Source of the DNA: Lepraria neglecta
Taxonomy: Eukaryota > Ascomycota > Lecanoromycetes > Lecanorales > Stereocaulaceae
Direction: 5' to 3'
NCBI GenBank assembly: GCA_033220425.1
Contig: CM065648.1
Coordinates: forward strand, 4,836,001-4,900,000
DNA length: 64,000 nucleotides
Both the position numbers and the translations under genes were made by a program. Positions within the stretch are counted from its first letter, which is position 1. Each line of letters starts with the position of its first letter. Below the pieces are notes generated by a model. The model did no database searches. It was not told the DNA's origin and saw only the letters and a list, made by a program, of their open reading frames with translations. Positions 45,434 through 55,615 of the stretch are shown here, piece by piece.

Positions 45434-46320
45434 TCATGCAGGATCGTGAGCCTCCTGAACGTCTTGTGCTTTCTTCAACTTGTCTTTCTGTCTCTTTTTG
45501 GTCTTCTTTTCCCTGTTCTTCCTCGTCCGCTTGTCCCTGAAAGCAGCCTCCTTCTCCGCTTGACTTTGTCGAGCTGCTGACTCCATTGCAGACTTCAGTG
45601 CAAACTTTTTCCTAACGGCAATACGCCTTTTCTTCCCACTCCGCTTCCTCTTGGCTGTGAGCTCTTGTGAAACATCCTCAGAACGAGGTATAGTGGTTCT
45701 TCGAGTCGATTTGAGCATGGTGACTCGCCATGGTAGCTCGAACCCTGGCTTTAGGATTGTCAGTCGCCAACGCTGGATATATAAGAAGACTAACATACCC
45801 ATCTGGTCTTCAAACCCTGGAGAAGCTGCTCACTAGATATAGTAGCATTGCTATACTGTTCCGCCTGCTCTGCACTCGCCGTTCCAGTGAAATAGTAAGC
45901 CAATTGCCTTCGTGGATTGACGAAGCCCGGCTCGCCACTCGCTGGAGATGGTGACCTCAAGGTAACCTTCTGAACTCCTTTATCTTTACCCTTGGGCGGC
46001 CCAGACCCTTTGGGCCTGGCAAAGAGACGAAACGTGTATGCCTCCTCGTCTTCCTCGACTGGTTGCCCGACTGCAGCAGTATCCAGGTCCTCTACGATAC
46101 CCTGATCATGTGTCTCGGTCTTATAGCCCTCATCGTATGACCGCTCAACTTGGTCTCTAAACCGAGCTTCGAGGGTGGGATAAGGGTTCCCATCATCGTC
46201 TGAGGAAGACTGGGAGTCGAGGTCCGCGCGTGCCACCCTGCGAAATAGAGAACGACGGTCAGCAAAAGTTTCCGTTGCCAAAGGAGAAACTTACTCCCTG
46301 GCCTCAAGAATATCGAACAT
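45434..46320 (-). CDS. Fungal conserved protein, DUF2011-type, 3 exons (259 aa)
   Basis: Exons 46320-46295, 46237-45799 and 45748-45434 sum to 780 nt. The first exon is only 26 nt (MFDILEARE) and is supported by a GTAAGT donor and a TTTCGCAG acceptor that restore frame at VARADLDSQSSSDDD. Landmarks are EAYTFRLFARPKG, FVNPRRQLAYYFTG, ISSEQLLQGLKTRWPGFELPWRV and a very basic Lys/Arg-rich C-terminus (RTRKNREKKTKKRQKDKLKK) that would suit a nucleolar or RNA-binding protein. Family assignment rests on the FRLFA and PRR...YYF pattern from memory and should be confirmed. The biochemical role is unknown. Confidence 0.78.
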
Positions 46321-46935
46321 TTCTCGGTCAATGACGAGAGCCTCGATATATTAATTCTAGCGAGCCATTGTACAAGGAGACATGGCCCAATCTACTGCTG
46401 AGACCCCCATGCGCTTCCTGGCATCTGCAACAAGGCGTCCCACCCTCATTCACAGTCACACGTCTAAACGTTGTAATGCAGCAAGTATTCTGAGGCAATA
46501 TCATAATTCGGGTATTCTTCCTTCCTGCCGCGCGGTAACAAGCGCCACACTAGCCCCACCACAGTATTCTATGTTGACCACTCCATCAAGGCTGGCCTTC
46601 CTCGCCTTCCTTAGTTGCTTTTAAAATCTAAGATTCCAGCTCTATCCTACTCAATATCGGCATATGTTTGACTCAAGTTGCCGGTGAAATGCCGAAATCA
46701 GAGCATAGTGGAAGGCAAGAATGTATCTTCTTCTAGCGAGTTGGCTCAAGACAGTTCCCTTCGCGCATCAATCACCGCTTTACTTGGCCAACTATGGGTG
46801 ATTTGAAGTCTTATATTATGATATTTGTGAGCACACTGTATTATCTCTCAACCCAGATCCTTGACAAACGTATACACACCACTTCCCATTCGACAAGAAT
46901 TGTCAGACTTTCCCCGAATAAAAACCTACTTGATC
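46321..46935. other. Intergenic stretch
   Basis: About 600 bases. A plus-strand frame of 80 codons (46382-46624) starts 62 bases from the divergent DUF2011-type start. It has a Ser/Arg-rich beginning that could be a mitochondrial leader but no known motif, so I do not call it a gene. Confidence 0.4.
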
Positions 46936-47660
46936 CTAATCTGCTTCTCTACCAATAGTTGCCATTCCTAAGCTTCCCTCTAGTCCCTTCATGAGGGTCA
47001 CCCACGCCTTCGGTACTAGCATGTACTCCCGACCACCGAATGTATACATCAAACCGTCTCTACACGGCGCCGCGTCAGGGACGATCATCATCTCTATAAG
47101 CTTGAATCCTCGAGATATTTGCAGCAGCCGAGCCAGAGCCTTCGCAGTGCGTTCTCGACGATCTTAGAACTATTCTGCAGGACTCTCGTGCGCCTAAGCT
47201 GAAATTCTTAAGATGAACTCTCCATTTCTCTTTCGTGATGGCTGAAAGTGCAGCATATTCTTCAGGTCGAATGTGAATTCCGAGCCGTTGGATTGGTATT
47301 GTTCGTTGCGTTGCGAGGGGCATTGAATATCGATCGAGCGGTTCAGCAGTATCGATATGGAGAATGAATCTGCAAAAACTTTTACAGTCCAGCGCATAGG
47401 TTGCTTCAATATTCAATTGTCGACAGACAAGTAGGATGCTCAGACTTTGGGGAATTAGACGTGCCTCGCCGTCCTTGTAGTGGATACGGTCGAGCTGCGA
47501 GAGCCGCAGGTTGCATGTATCGTCGCTGAAGGTTTTACCGGTGAAGAGATAGGGGTAGATGAGCAAGCGTACCTCGCGCGGTAGACTCATGAATTCAGAT
47601 TGCGAGGTATTGTCTCGTATGCTTGGGTTCTTGTGGCCTGAGTGGGGTGGATTGGCGCCA
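46936..47660 (-). pseudogene. 2EXR/F-box-like protein, copy 1 of 3, frameshifted
   Basis: Minus strand: GHKNPSIRDN (about 47640), MSLPREVRLLIYPYLFTGKTF (47590 on), SLSILLVCRQLNIEATYAL, RYSMPLATQRT, LGIHIRPEEYAAL and GARESCRIVL in one frame that ends at 47075. About ten codons after ESCRIVL the correct sequence is in another frame: ALARLLQISRGFKLIEMMIVP, then a C-terminus to the TAG at 46936. Against the intact copy (49644-50657) about 20 residues are missing at the shift point (about 47140). It is a pseudogene unless an unseen intron bridges it. Confidence 0.7.
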
Positions 47661-47874
47661 TTGGGAGCACCGTTTGAGGCTTTTTGGGCTCGGAAGTCGT
47701 AGAGTTGGCATATTTTTGTGGAACCTTCCTTGTTCTTTGCTCTCCTGCGATACTATTTCGAGCACTGCACTTGTTCAATATCTTGGAGATGCTGTGAGAG
47801 TGCGATCGGGATTGCAATTGCCTCACCAAAATTTACTCCACATAACTCACTCATGGGCTTTCTGAATTTGGGTG

Positions 47875-47892
47875 TTCTTGGCAACGTTTTCA
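47875..47892. promoter_or_regulatory. Upstream motif shared by two 2EXR copies (site 1)
   Basis: TTCTTGGCAACGTTTTCA occurs here and again, identically, at 50767-50784. Both lie upstream of minus-strand 2EXR-family copies. It may be a promoter element or simply part of the duplicated unit. Confidence 0.45.
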
Positions 47893-47994
47893 TATGATGA
47901 GTAACTATTTATTGAGCAGAAAACAGTATTCAAGACCGAATTACGCCTAACATTTCGCTGCAGAAGCAATGAGGGAAAATTAAGTCCAATCAAC

Positions 47995-48905
47995 ATGTGT
48001 GGGTGTAATCTCTGTCCTGCCCTTTACACCTCCGATAGCCGTCCCACCGCAGACCCTGCAGACGGCATGGATACTTATATGCCTCAAACTTCCACCAACG
48101 ACACCACTCGCCCCCGCCCCCTCACTAGTCACACGAGTCCACAATTCCAATTCACAACCCTTCCCCGCAAAATTCGCCAAATCGTCTACTAGCACCTCTT
48201 CTCCGGTAAAATCTACTGCAACGACGTACAATATCTGCGCCCCCAACAATTACATTACAAAATAGGCGGTGTGGCAGTAAATTTTTGACATCCTGCTCGT
48301 ATGCCGTCAAGTAAGCCTCGAAGCAACATACACTCTCTATCGAGAACACACTTTCCGCCTTTGCATAGGCGTAGTTGGCCTGGCAGAACGTTATTCACTT
48401 CCCCTCGCACCTAGATCGGTGGCTTTGGTCCAGTACCTGGAACTCAACATCAGACTGGAAGAATATGCCGAACTCACAACCCAAGCGAAAGAGCGCTGGC
48501 GCATCCATCTTCATGATCTCACCTCTTGCACCCCCTCCAGCCAGCGAGAGTCTTGCAAAGTTATTTGTGAAAGTATCAGGTCGTTACAACGATTACAAGC
48601 AGACTGTCCCTATGTATACCAACGATTGGGATGAGGTCCATTTTCCAAAAGGTGTGGCGTGCCTACTAAAACTCCTTCGGGTTTTCAAAAAGGTTGAGAT
48701 TGATGTTTTGCTTGATGTTGAGGAGAATTTAGACGGGTCATGGAAGAGATTTGCTGGTGCGGGTGGGGGTCGATATTCTGCGTCTGTTCCTGACGGGGTG
48801 ACCAGGCTGAAGAAGGCCTTGGAGATGCGGGGGTTTTTGGGGAAAGGAGGGTGGACGATGAAGGGGTGGAGAGATCGGTTAGTTTTTCGGCCAGCCACTG
48901 AATGA
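47995..48905 (+). pseudogene. 2EXR/F-box-like protein, copy 3, multiple lesions
   Basis: Opposite strand to the other two copies. FTTLPRKIRQIVY is followed by a TAG (about 48190), then HLFSGKIYCNDV. After a frame change come ILLVCRQVSLEATYTLYREHTFRL, YSLPLAP, LVQYLELNIRLEEYAEL, KERWRIHLHDL and RESCKVI. After another change come a segment with VHFPKGVACLLKLLRVFKKVE and a C-terminus of the form RLVFRPATE ending at 48905, which matches RLIFHPPQL of the intact copy. The gene is therefore dead but complete in outline. Confidence 0.75.
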
Positions 48906-49643
48906 GAGACTGAGACGAGGATGCGCTGGCTTGCTGCAAATCTAAAGGTAGAGGAAACGGTTGCTTTACTCTCTTCGAAAATCGCGCGTTTTTCTAGTAG
49001 TAGTACTGATTATGATCCTGGGAAGGTTGACTCGCGGGTGACAAAGAAGGCTGGAACAGGACCTGCTGTATGCCTGTCTTTTGAGTACTGAACTCTCGTT
49101 AATCGAAACTCCAGGGCGTTTTACCAACAGTTTGAGTCAAATGAATTCTGGCTGCGAACAGTAAAGAGCTGGAAACCATATATCCGAGAGCAAAAATGTC
49201 GACCATGCCAAATTTCAGGCACAATTCCAGCTTTTTCTGTCATCCGCGAGGCTGATTATATGGGACTAGAGAAGATTGCGTGCTATTACTCTTAGAAAAG
49301 ATCTCGAATGCTGATGTTGATAAGAATCTCCTTCAGCACAGTCATAGCCAAACTCAAAAGAAACTATAAGATGCATGCCTCAAGCACGTCCAAAACTCCG
49401 CTCATAGCTTCCAAAATTTTCGTCCTTCCTCAGCATCTCTCCTACAGACTTCATTTCTACTTCCCAACACGTGTCTCACAAGGCTTCCAGACTCCAATTC
49501 TCTTCTCACTTAGGCGCCTCACGCTATGACCTTTGATTGTTGTTAGGCAAATAGCATTCGTAAACGTGTCGACAAGGCCACTTTGAGGTCTTGAATGAAT
49601 GTCTTGCTATTGGATCACGGAGTTCTTGTTGACGGCCGGCAAA
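48906..49643. other. Intergenic stretch, no gene seen
   Basis: About 740 bases between converging 3' ends of 2EXR copy 3 and the intact copy. Only short shadow frames. Confidence 0.45.
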
Positions 49644-50657
49644 TCACAATTGCGGCGGATGAAATATCAATCGATCCTTCACCTGCTTCTCCACATTCTC
49701 CTCTACCCACTTTCCCTTGCCCAAAACGCCCTCCAAGCCCTTCTTCAGATTCTCCAGTTTTCCTTCGTTCCCCGGCCGCCATTCCCAATCAACCCTCTCA
49801 ACTGTGAATCTATACCCTGGACGACCGTGGTAATGCGCTGTATCAGGCCTCAAGATGACTTCGACGGTTTTAAAGCCTCGTGGGAGTTTTAGTAATCGCA
49901 TCATACCTTTGGGAAACACAAGAGAATCTGAACGGTAGGAAGTGAAAATGCCGCGATCAGGCAGACTACTGGGGCAATGAAGGATTATCTTGCAGGACTC
50001 CCTAGACCCTTGGCTGAAGTTTGCGAGTTGGCCTTTCCATTTATCTTTGGTCGTAGCTGCAAGTTCGGCGTAAGCTTGCGGTCTTATCAAGATCTCCAGG
50101 TTCTGGACAAGAGACATGGTTCGCTGAGTTGAAAGCGGCGTTGAATACCAGTCTGACATCACAAAGTCCTCGACGTGGAGACGGAAGGTGCAGCCGCTGT
50201 CGTGATATAGGAAATAGGTGGCTTCGAAATTAATGAGACGGCACACGAATAGGATACTCAAACTCAGAGGAAGGATTCGTTCCCTATTCTTGTAACGGCC
50301 GTTCTGGTAGATTCGCGTCGATGAATGCACATCGTTACTGTAGACCTTTCCAATGAACATGTAAGAGTAGATTATCATGCGCACTTCGCGGGGGAGAGTG
50401 ATGAATCTGGTGGGCATTGAGTTGCCGAAACGTGAGATTTTGTTATAGATGCTTAGGTTCGTGTGGCCGGGAACCTCGATGGGTTCTGGAGCCGGTTCAT
50501 AGGGCTCTGATACTGTGAATGGCCCCAAGTGATCGCAGGCGGGGTGGAGGGCGCCGCAGGGGCATTCCTCGTGGCGATAATAGTCGTCGAAACACATTGT
50601 TGGTTGAATTCCTTTTTTGTCTTGGTTTTTCCTTTCTGCAGTAAAGAGGCTGAACAC
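49644..50657 (-). CDS. 2EXR/F-box-like protein, copy 2, intact (337 aa)
   Basis: Single exon. A Cys/His-containing N-terminus (CFDDYYRHEECPCGALHPACDH, about residues 22-43) precedes the 2EXR-type core starting FITLPREVRMIIYSYMFIGK, then SLSILFVCRLINFEATYFL, STPLSTQRT, NLEILIRPQAYAEL, GSRESCKIIL, VFPKGMMRLLKLPRGFKTVEV, and a C-terminus RLIFHPPQL. Start could also be the Met at residue 21 (MCFDD), which begins the conserved part. The role of this fungal family is unknown; the LPREVR start resembles an F-box. Two dead paralogues lie within 3 kb. The motif at 50767-50784 lies about 110 bases upstream. Confidence 0.8.
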   Translation of the reverse strand: MFSLFTAERKNQDKKGIQPTMCFDDYYRHEECPCGALHPACDHLGPFTVSEPYEPAPEPIEVPGHTNLSIYNKISRFGNSMPTRFITLPREVRMIIYSYMFIGKVYSNDVHSSTRIYQNGRYKNRERILPLSLSILFVCRLINFEATYFLYHDSGCTFRLHVEDFVMSDWYSTPLSTQRTMSLVQNLEILIRPQAYAELAATTKDKWKGQLANFSQGSRESCKIILHCPSSLPDRGIFTSYRSDSLVFPKGMMRLLKLPRGFKTVEVILRPDTAHYHGRPGYRFTVERVDWEWRPGNEGKLENLKKGLEGVLGKGKWVEENVEKQVKDRLIFHPPQL

Positions 50658-50766
50658 AGCGCTCGGTATGGATTGGGAGGATGAGTGAAGAGGCGTTCAG
50701 CTTCTGAATTTATTTTCATTCACATTTTTCACATGACTCATTTGGGAGCTTGGTTGACTGTGGGGA

Positions 50767-50784
50767 TTCTTGGCAACGTTTTCA
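50767..50784. promoter_or_regulatory. Upstream motif shared by two 2EXR copies (site 2)
   Basis: Identical 18-mer to 47875-47892 (TTCTTGGCAACGTTTTCA), in the same orientation relative to the downstream minus-strand gene. Confidence 0.45.
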
Positions 50785-51984
50785 CAAGGTATGTTCGAGC
50801 AAGATTCTTTAAATTTCCCGGTTGATTCGTCTTCTACGAGAAAGGGGAATTTATGATATGCTTCGATTTCCGATGGTAAGAGAATGCAGCAATACTGGTT
50901 CATGACAGGAAAACATATTGCACACTGGGTAGAAAACCTGTGAAATCCTACACAGCCGCCTCTTGAGTTGAACAGATTTCGCACGGCGTCAGCTATGGGC
51001 CTCTCGCAATGTCGATAAATTTTAGTATGGCATACTATTATATATTACATGAATATGAAAGGCAACGATTTGTTGGTGAATAATAGAGGGGAACTCCTGC
51101 TATACCTAGATTTTCATGACAGACTCACCTATCTCCGCTCTCTACAACTCCACTCCCTACAACTCCACTCCTCCACCAGCAGTATAAACATTCATACAAC
51201 TCCAAATAGGCAATTATAAGCAGGCTTCGGCTATTATCGGGCATCTCTTCCACTCCCCTGTCCTATCCACCCCCGCCTCCAACTTCCTGCCACTCCCTTC
51301 CGCCCGGCCTTCGCCTACATCGTGCAATGCAACAATAAAATCGTCATGCCTTCTACGTAGCACCTACGTAGCATTCCCTCTCCTCAAATCTCGATGTCAT
51401 GCCATGGAACCATTATTATTCGATTTAACTATACTTCAACAGGCCAATTTACCTAATAGTCGCATGACTCGCTTCGCCATTCTAAGTTCCTCCACTACTC
51501 CTCCTAGCTACCCATCCCTGTCATCCACTATTTTTCCTCCCGCAAAAAACTCTCCTAGCGCATGTGGGGTAAGCAACGCGAGCAACACCTAAATGTGGAG
51601 AAAATGGACCGTGCGTATCACATGGCGCGACCATACTCCAAGCGTCAATATCGCCGGTGCTAACTATGCTATTTGGTGTTAAGGAAATCTTGAAGCGAAG
51701 CTTTGAGTACGGGATGCTGAGATTGAGATTGCTGTCGCGGGAGCAGAGGGAAGGGAGAAGGCGGTTGATCACGAAGGGGAGAAAGAAAACTTTCGTTCTT
51801 GGAGGGAGGAATTGCAAGCCAGGTGGTGAGAATGTGATCGTGAATGCGGTGAGAATAATGCTACTTGACAGAGTGGTATCACAGGTATTGCTTGCTTCAT
51901 AATTGTTGCCAGACCCCCTGCTTTCATCTCAGATCCACTTGCATCTCCATCCCAACCCAATGTTATACTTTTTCATTTCGTAAA
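50785..51984. other. Intergenic stretch with a small tandem duplication
   Basis: About 1.2 kb with no gene recognised. CTACAACTCCACTCC is tandemly duplicated at 51142-51171. The right end is the 3' flank of the sugar transporter gene. Confidence 0.45.
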
Positions 51985-53681
51985 TCAAACAACGGAGCCC
52001 TTCCTCTCCACATCCGCTACAATTTCCGGCGCCAAAATACCCTTGTCCGTAAGACCCATCTCCGAAGCGAAGGTCGAATGTGGGACCCACTTGCTGGAGT
52101 TCCTCGCGTTGGTTTCCTCCAGCATATGATCGATTTGTTCGAGGGAAAGACCCTTGGTCTCGGGGATGAGCATATAGGCGTAGATGAAGCAGCCAACGCA
52201 AAGGGCGCCCCAGACAAAGAAGACTTTGGCGCCCAGATTGCCCTTGTCTGTGTCGACCATGTAGGGGGTGATGACAGCGATTATCTAGCAAGGTGTTAGC
52301 AGCCGAAAGATTAGGCATTGGATATATGACTTACGCAGTTCCACAGCCAGTTGGAAGCAGTCGAGAGAGCAACACCACGGGATCGAATTGGAAGAGGGAA
52401 GATCTCGCCAATGACGACCCAAGCACCAGGACCCCATGTAGAAGCAAAGAAGAAGATGTAGATGCAGATGAAGGCAATTTCAGCCTTGACGGTGGTAGGG
52501 TTGCTTCCATCAACGGTTCCAGCAATGGCAACGATGAATTCACAGACTAACATGCCAAAGGCACCCCAGATCAAGAGCGAACGGCGTCCGAAGCGCTCAA
52601 TGGTATAGAAGGAGATTGGAGTGGAGCAGACGTTGACGAGGGTGGTGATTAGGCCGATTAGGAAGGGGTTGTTGATCGTGCCAAGCTGCTGGAAGAAGGT
52701 GGTGCCGAAGTAGAAGATAAAGTTGATACCGGTCCATTGTTGCATCATTTGAAGAGAGGTGCCCAAAATTGTGCGGCGCAGGTTGCTCTTCTGGTGGAAG
52801 AGAGATCCCTTGAAGCAATTGGCCCAGCTGCTAAAATAGCTGCCCTGGGGAATGACTTGTAGTTCGTACTCGTGGTTGGCGACAATTTCAGCGAGCTCAG
52901 TCTGGATCAATTCGGAGTCGTGTGGTTGGCCACGAAGTCTGCCGAGCACTTCGGCGGCCCGATCGATCTTCCCTCTCTTGACAAAGTATCGTGGCGATTC
53001 GGGGAGGAAGAAGAGACCAACGGCGAGGATTATGGCCCAGAGCATCTGGATGGCCATTGGGATGCGGTAAGACCCACTGTTGGTGTAGTTCTGGGTACCG
53101 TAGTCGACGCATGAGGCCAACAGGAGACCAATTGTGATGCAGAATTGGTAGCCTGAGACAATAGCACCGCGGACTTTCTTTGGTGCGATCTCGGACATGT
53201 AGAGGATGATAATGGCGGACACGAAACCAATACCGAAACCAGCGACGAGGCGGCCAGCAACGAGAAGGCCGTAGGAGCTTGACGCAGTTTGTAGGATGAC
53301 ACCAATGATGAAGACAATGCAACCTAGGATAATGGTGGTTCGACGACCAGTGAAGTCGGCAATGTCACCAGCCATGAGGGCGCCAAAGAAGGTACCGGCA
53401 GAGAGGATGGAGACAATGAGCGACTTTTGCCATGATGGGAGAGCAAAGCCTTTGGGGTCGGAGCCGCTTTTGGCGAATCGAGGATCGCTAGGGTCCAGGC
53501 CGGTGTAGAGATGGACGAAGTAGTTCATGCCCAAGACGCCGCTGATATATCCTGAGTCGTAACCGAAGAAGATACCACCGAAGGCGGCGAAGGCGCACAT
53601 TAAGTAGGCCTTGAGCGTAACGGGGGCCTCAATGCGCCCCGTATCGGCCGTGGCAACCAAGCCTACACCTCCTCCAGGCAT
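51985..53681 (-). CDS. MFS sugar transporter (hexose-porter family), 2 exons (548 aa)
   Basis: Plasma-membrane sugar porter with 12 membrane segments. Exons 53681-52335 (449 codons) and 52284-51985 join across a GTAAGT...GCTAG intron of 50 nt. Motifs: FGGIFFGYDSGYISGVLGM in TM1, DFTGRRTTIILG between TM2 and TM3, VAGRLVAGFGIGFVSAI, the sugar-porter PESPRYFVKRGK before the central loop, QQWTGINFIFYFGTTFF in TM7, RFGRRSLLIWGAFGM, and PETKGLSLEQIDHML after TM12. The layout and QQWTGINFIFYFG resemble fungal high-affinity glucose transporters, but substrate and affinity cannot be read. Its 5' region is the long intergenic stretch to the right. Confidence 0.9.
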
Positions 53682-55615
53682 GATGGCGGTGCTTTTATTA
53701 GTCGACTATGTTCTGGTTAGGGGTCTGGCAGCAAGAGGAACTGCTAGTTGACTTGGGACGAAAGCTGGAGAAGGGAGAGTGAGAGGTAAGTGAGGAAGAG
53801 AGAGGAACGCGAGGAAGGGGTAACAGAGCAGGAAAATATCCGGGGTAAGAGCGCGTTGAAATACATTCTGCAGCATCGTTCTGGGCATCGTGTCAAGCCA
53901 GCGTCATCCACCCTGGACGTCTGATTCTCGTCTATAATCTTACATAAGGCAGGTTTCGAGTATCAATTGGATAACGGCAAATATCGTTCTGCATGTCATG
54001 TGCTTCTGAAGGTTACGAAATTGACCGACGCAAATTCCAATTCGTCGGTTGAAGCTTGCTTTGATGTAGCGGCGATCTTTTGGGGCCGCTAGTGCAGTGG
54101 CGCCGGCTTGGCCGCTATTTGCCCCGCATTGAGGATCCCCTGTGATGGCTAATAGCCACGCCATTCGCAGAATGCCGTCGAGATCTTCTGGGTCATGGTA
54201 CCAAGCTTCCCTCCTTCGTCATTGAGCCGGCCTCCGTCATAGGCAGGAAATGGTTTTTGGCGGCTGGGAGGATCAGCTGGAGCGGTGCCACGTTGCCGAC
54301 AATAGGCTTGCTTTGTGTATAGTGAGTTGCAATCTGGGGATCGTTTAAATTCTCCTAGTCACGAGGGACTCGTGCGAATCCTGGCACCACCACCGGCATT
54401 ACTTCGTTCATATGCGGTCGAGACCCAATGCGGCCAATAAGTCCCAGTCGCATCATCTGAGATGACCGAACACAAGGATCAACTTGGCAAGCCTCCCATT
54501 GCCCCACAGCTCGCCGGTGCTTATATCCGCCGCCGCCGCCCCCAACCCCCCTTTCCTTCTTTAGATGATTATCCTTCGAGTCGCGTGACCACAGATATGT
54601 TCGGCATCGCTTATTAGGCGGCTGAAGGGAGCTATCTCGCTTACCTAGTTTTTGGAGACATGTCAAGTTATCGAGGTCAAGTCCTCGCAGGTTGTATCAA
54701 GGGCTAAGTAGAAGCACAATACTAGGTCGTGGATCTTTGAGGTTGTGACAAGCGCTCACGAGGAAAGTGGTCCGGGTTCTCCCCCTGGGCGATGTGGATC
54801 GCGAGCCATTGAATTATTCTCAATTCGTATCATGCATCCTGACTGCGCCTCTTATCCAGAATGTTGTTGATTTAAGAAACCGCACTTCCACTCCGCTCGC
54901 GGAGGGTAACAACGTGAGGCGTCCATCAGGCCCTGCTGGTGTGATTGGCCGGTTTTATTCAGCCGCAGCGAAGGCGAATTTCTTCGATATCACCAAATAT
55001 AGGAAGCCCTTCAGGTTTCGATTTGCCACATTCTTTCCGTCGTGAAAGATCTGTGCTAATTTCAGTAATGACCAACTCGATAGTGGAACCATACTTACGG
55101 AACGGTCTCACACAACTGTGGCCTAGAGTTGTGGAGCTACCTCCGGACGTGAAGTCGAGAAATTGATATAGGTAGCACGAGGGTTATGGTGACAAGATCA
55201 TGGTGAGCAGTATCTCGTTGGGGAATGTTCAATGACTAGGTACACATACGCGAGTATTTGTGATGTGTATTGAAATATCACCTTCAAAAGTCGCAGGCAC
55301 AACTGCGCTACAATAACAACAACAAAGCCGTGATCAGCCTGCGGCTTCTTGAGGAATTCGATCGTGGTAGGCCCGAACGTGTTGTAGGCGCACTTTCCTT
55401 ACCATAGCCGCCAAAAACCGGAAACATCATCAGGCTGCGACTTCCAAAAGTCCTCGAGTCCATTGAATTTTGTTGCGTTTGGAGTCTATGGTTTTTTCTA
55501 CAGAATGCTGAGACTTGGGCTTACAGTCTCCTTACAACTTAATGTGGTTGCTTCGGCTATCCTTGTCCCTTGCGACGCAGCCCTCTTAGGGTGCGCATGT
55601 TTTGGCTAGACGATC
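53682..55615. other. Long intergenic stretch (1.9 kb), no gene seen
   Basis: Contains the promoter of the sugar transporter (pyrimidine/purine-biased tract at 53,750-53,850). Frames on both strands stay below 105 codons and resemble nothing known (for example 54355-54666 minus and 54767-55045 plus). Confidence 0.45.

Noticed and set aside
33661-46320. Secondary-metabolite or lignin-degradation gene cluster (peroxidase, ABC pump)
   Set aside because: No synthase, P450 or pathway regulator is present; neighbourhood of a peroxidase and a PDR pump alone does not support a cluster.
46382-46624. 80-codon frame divergent from the DUF2011-type gene
   Set aside because: No recognisable motif or splice continuation; could be a 5' leader. 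Left as intergenic.
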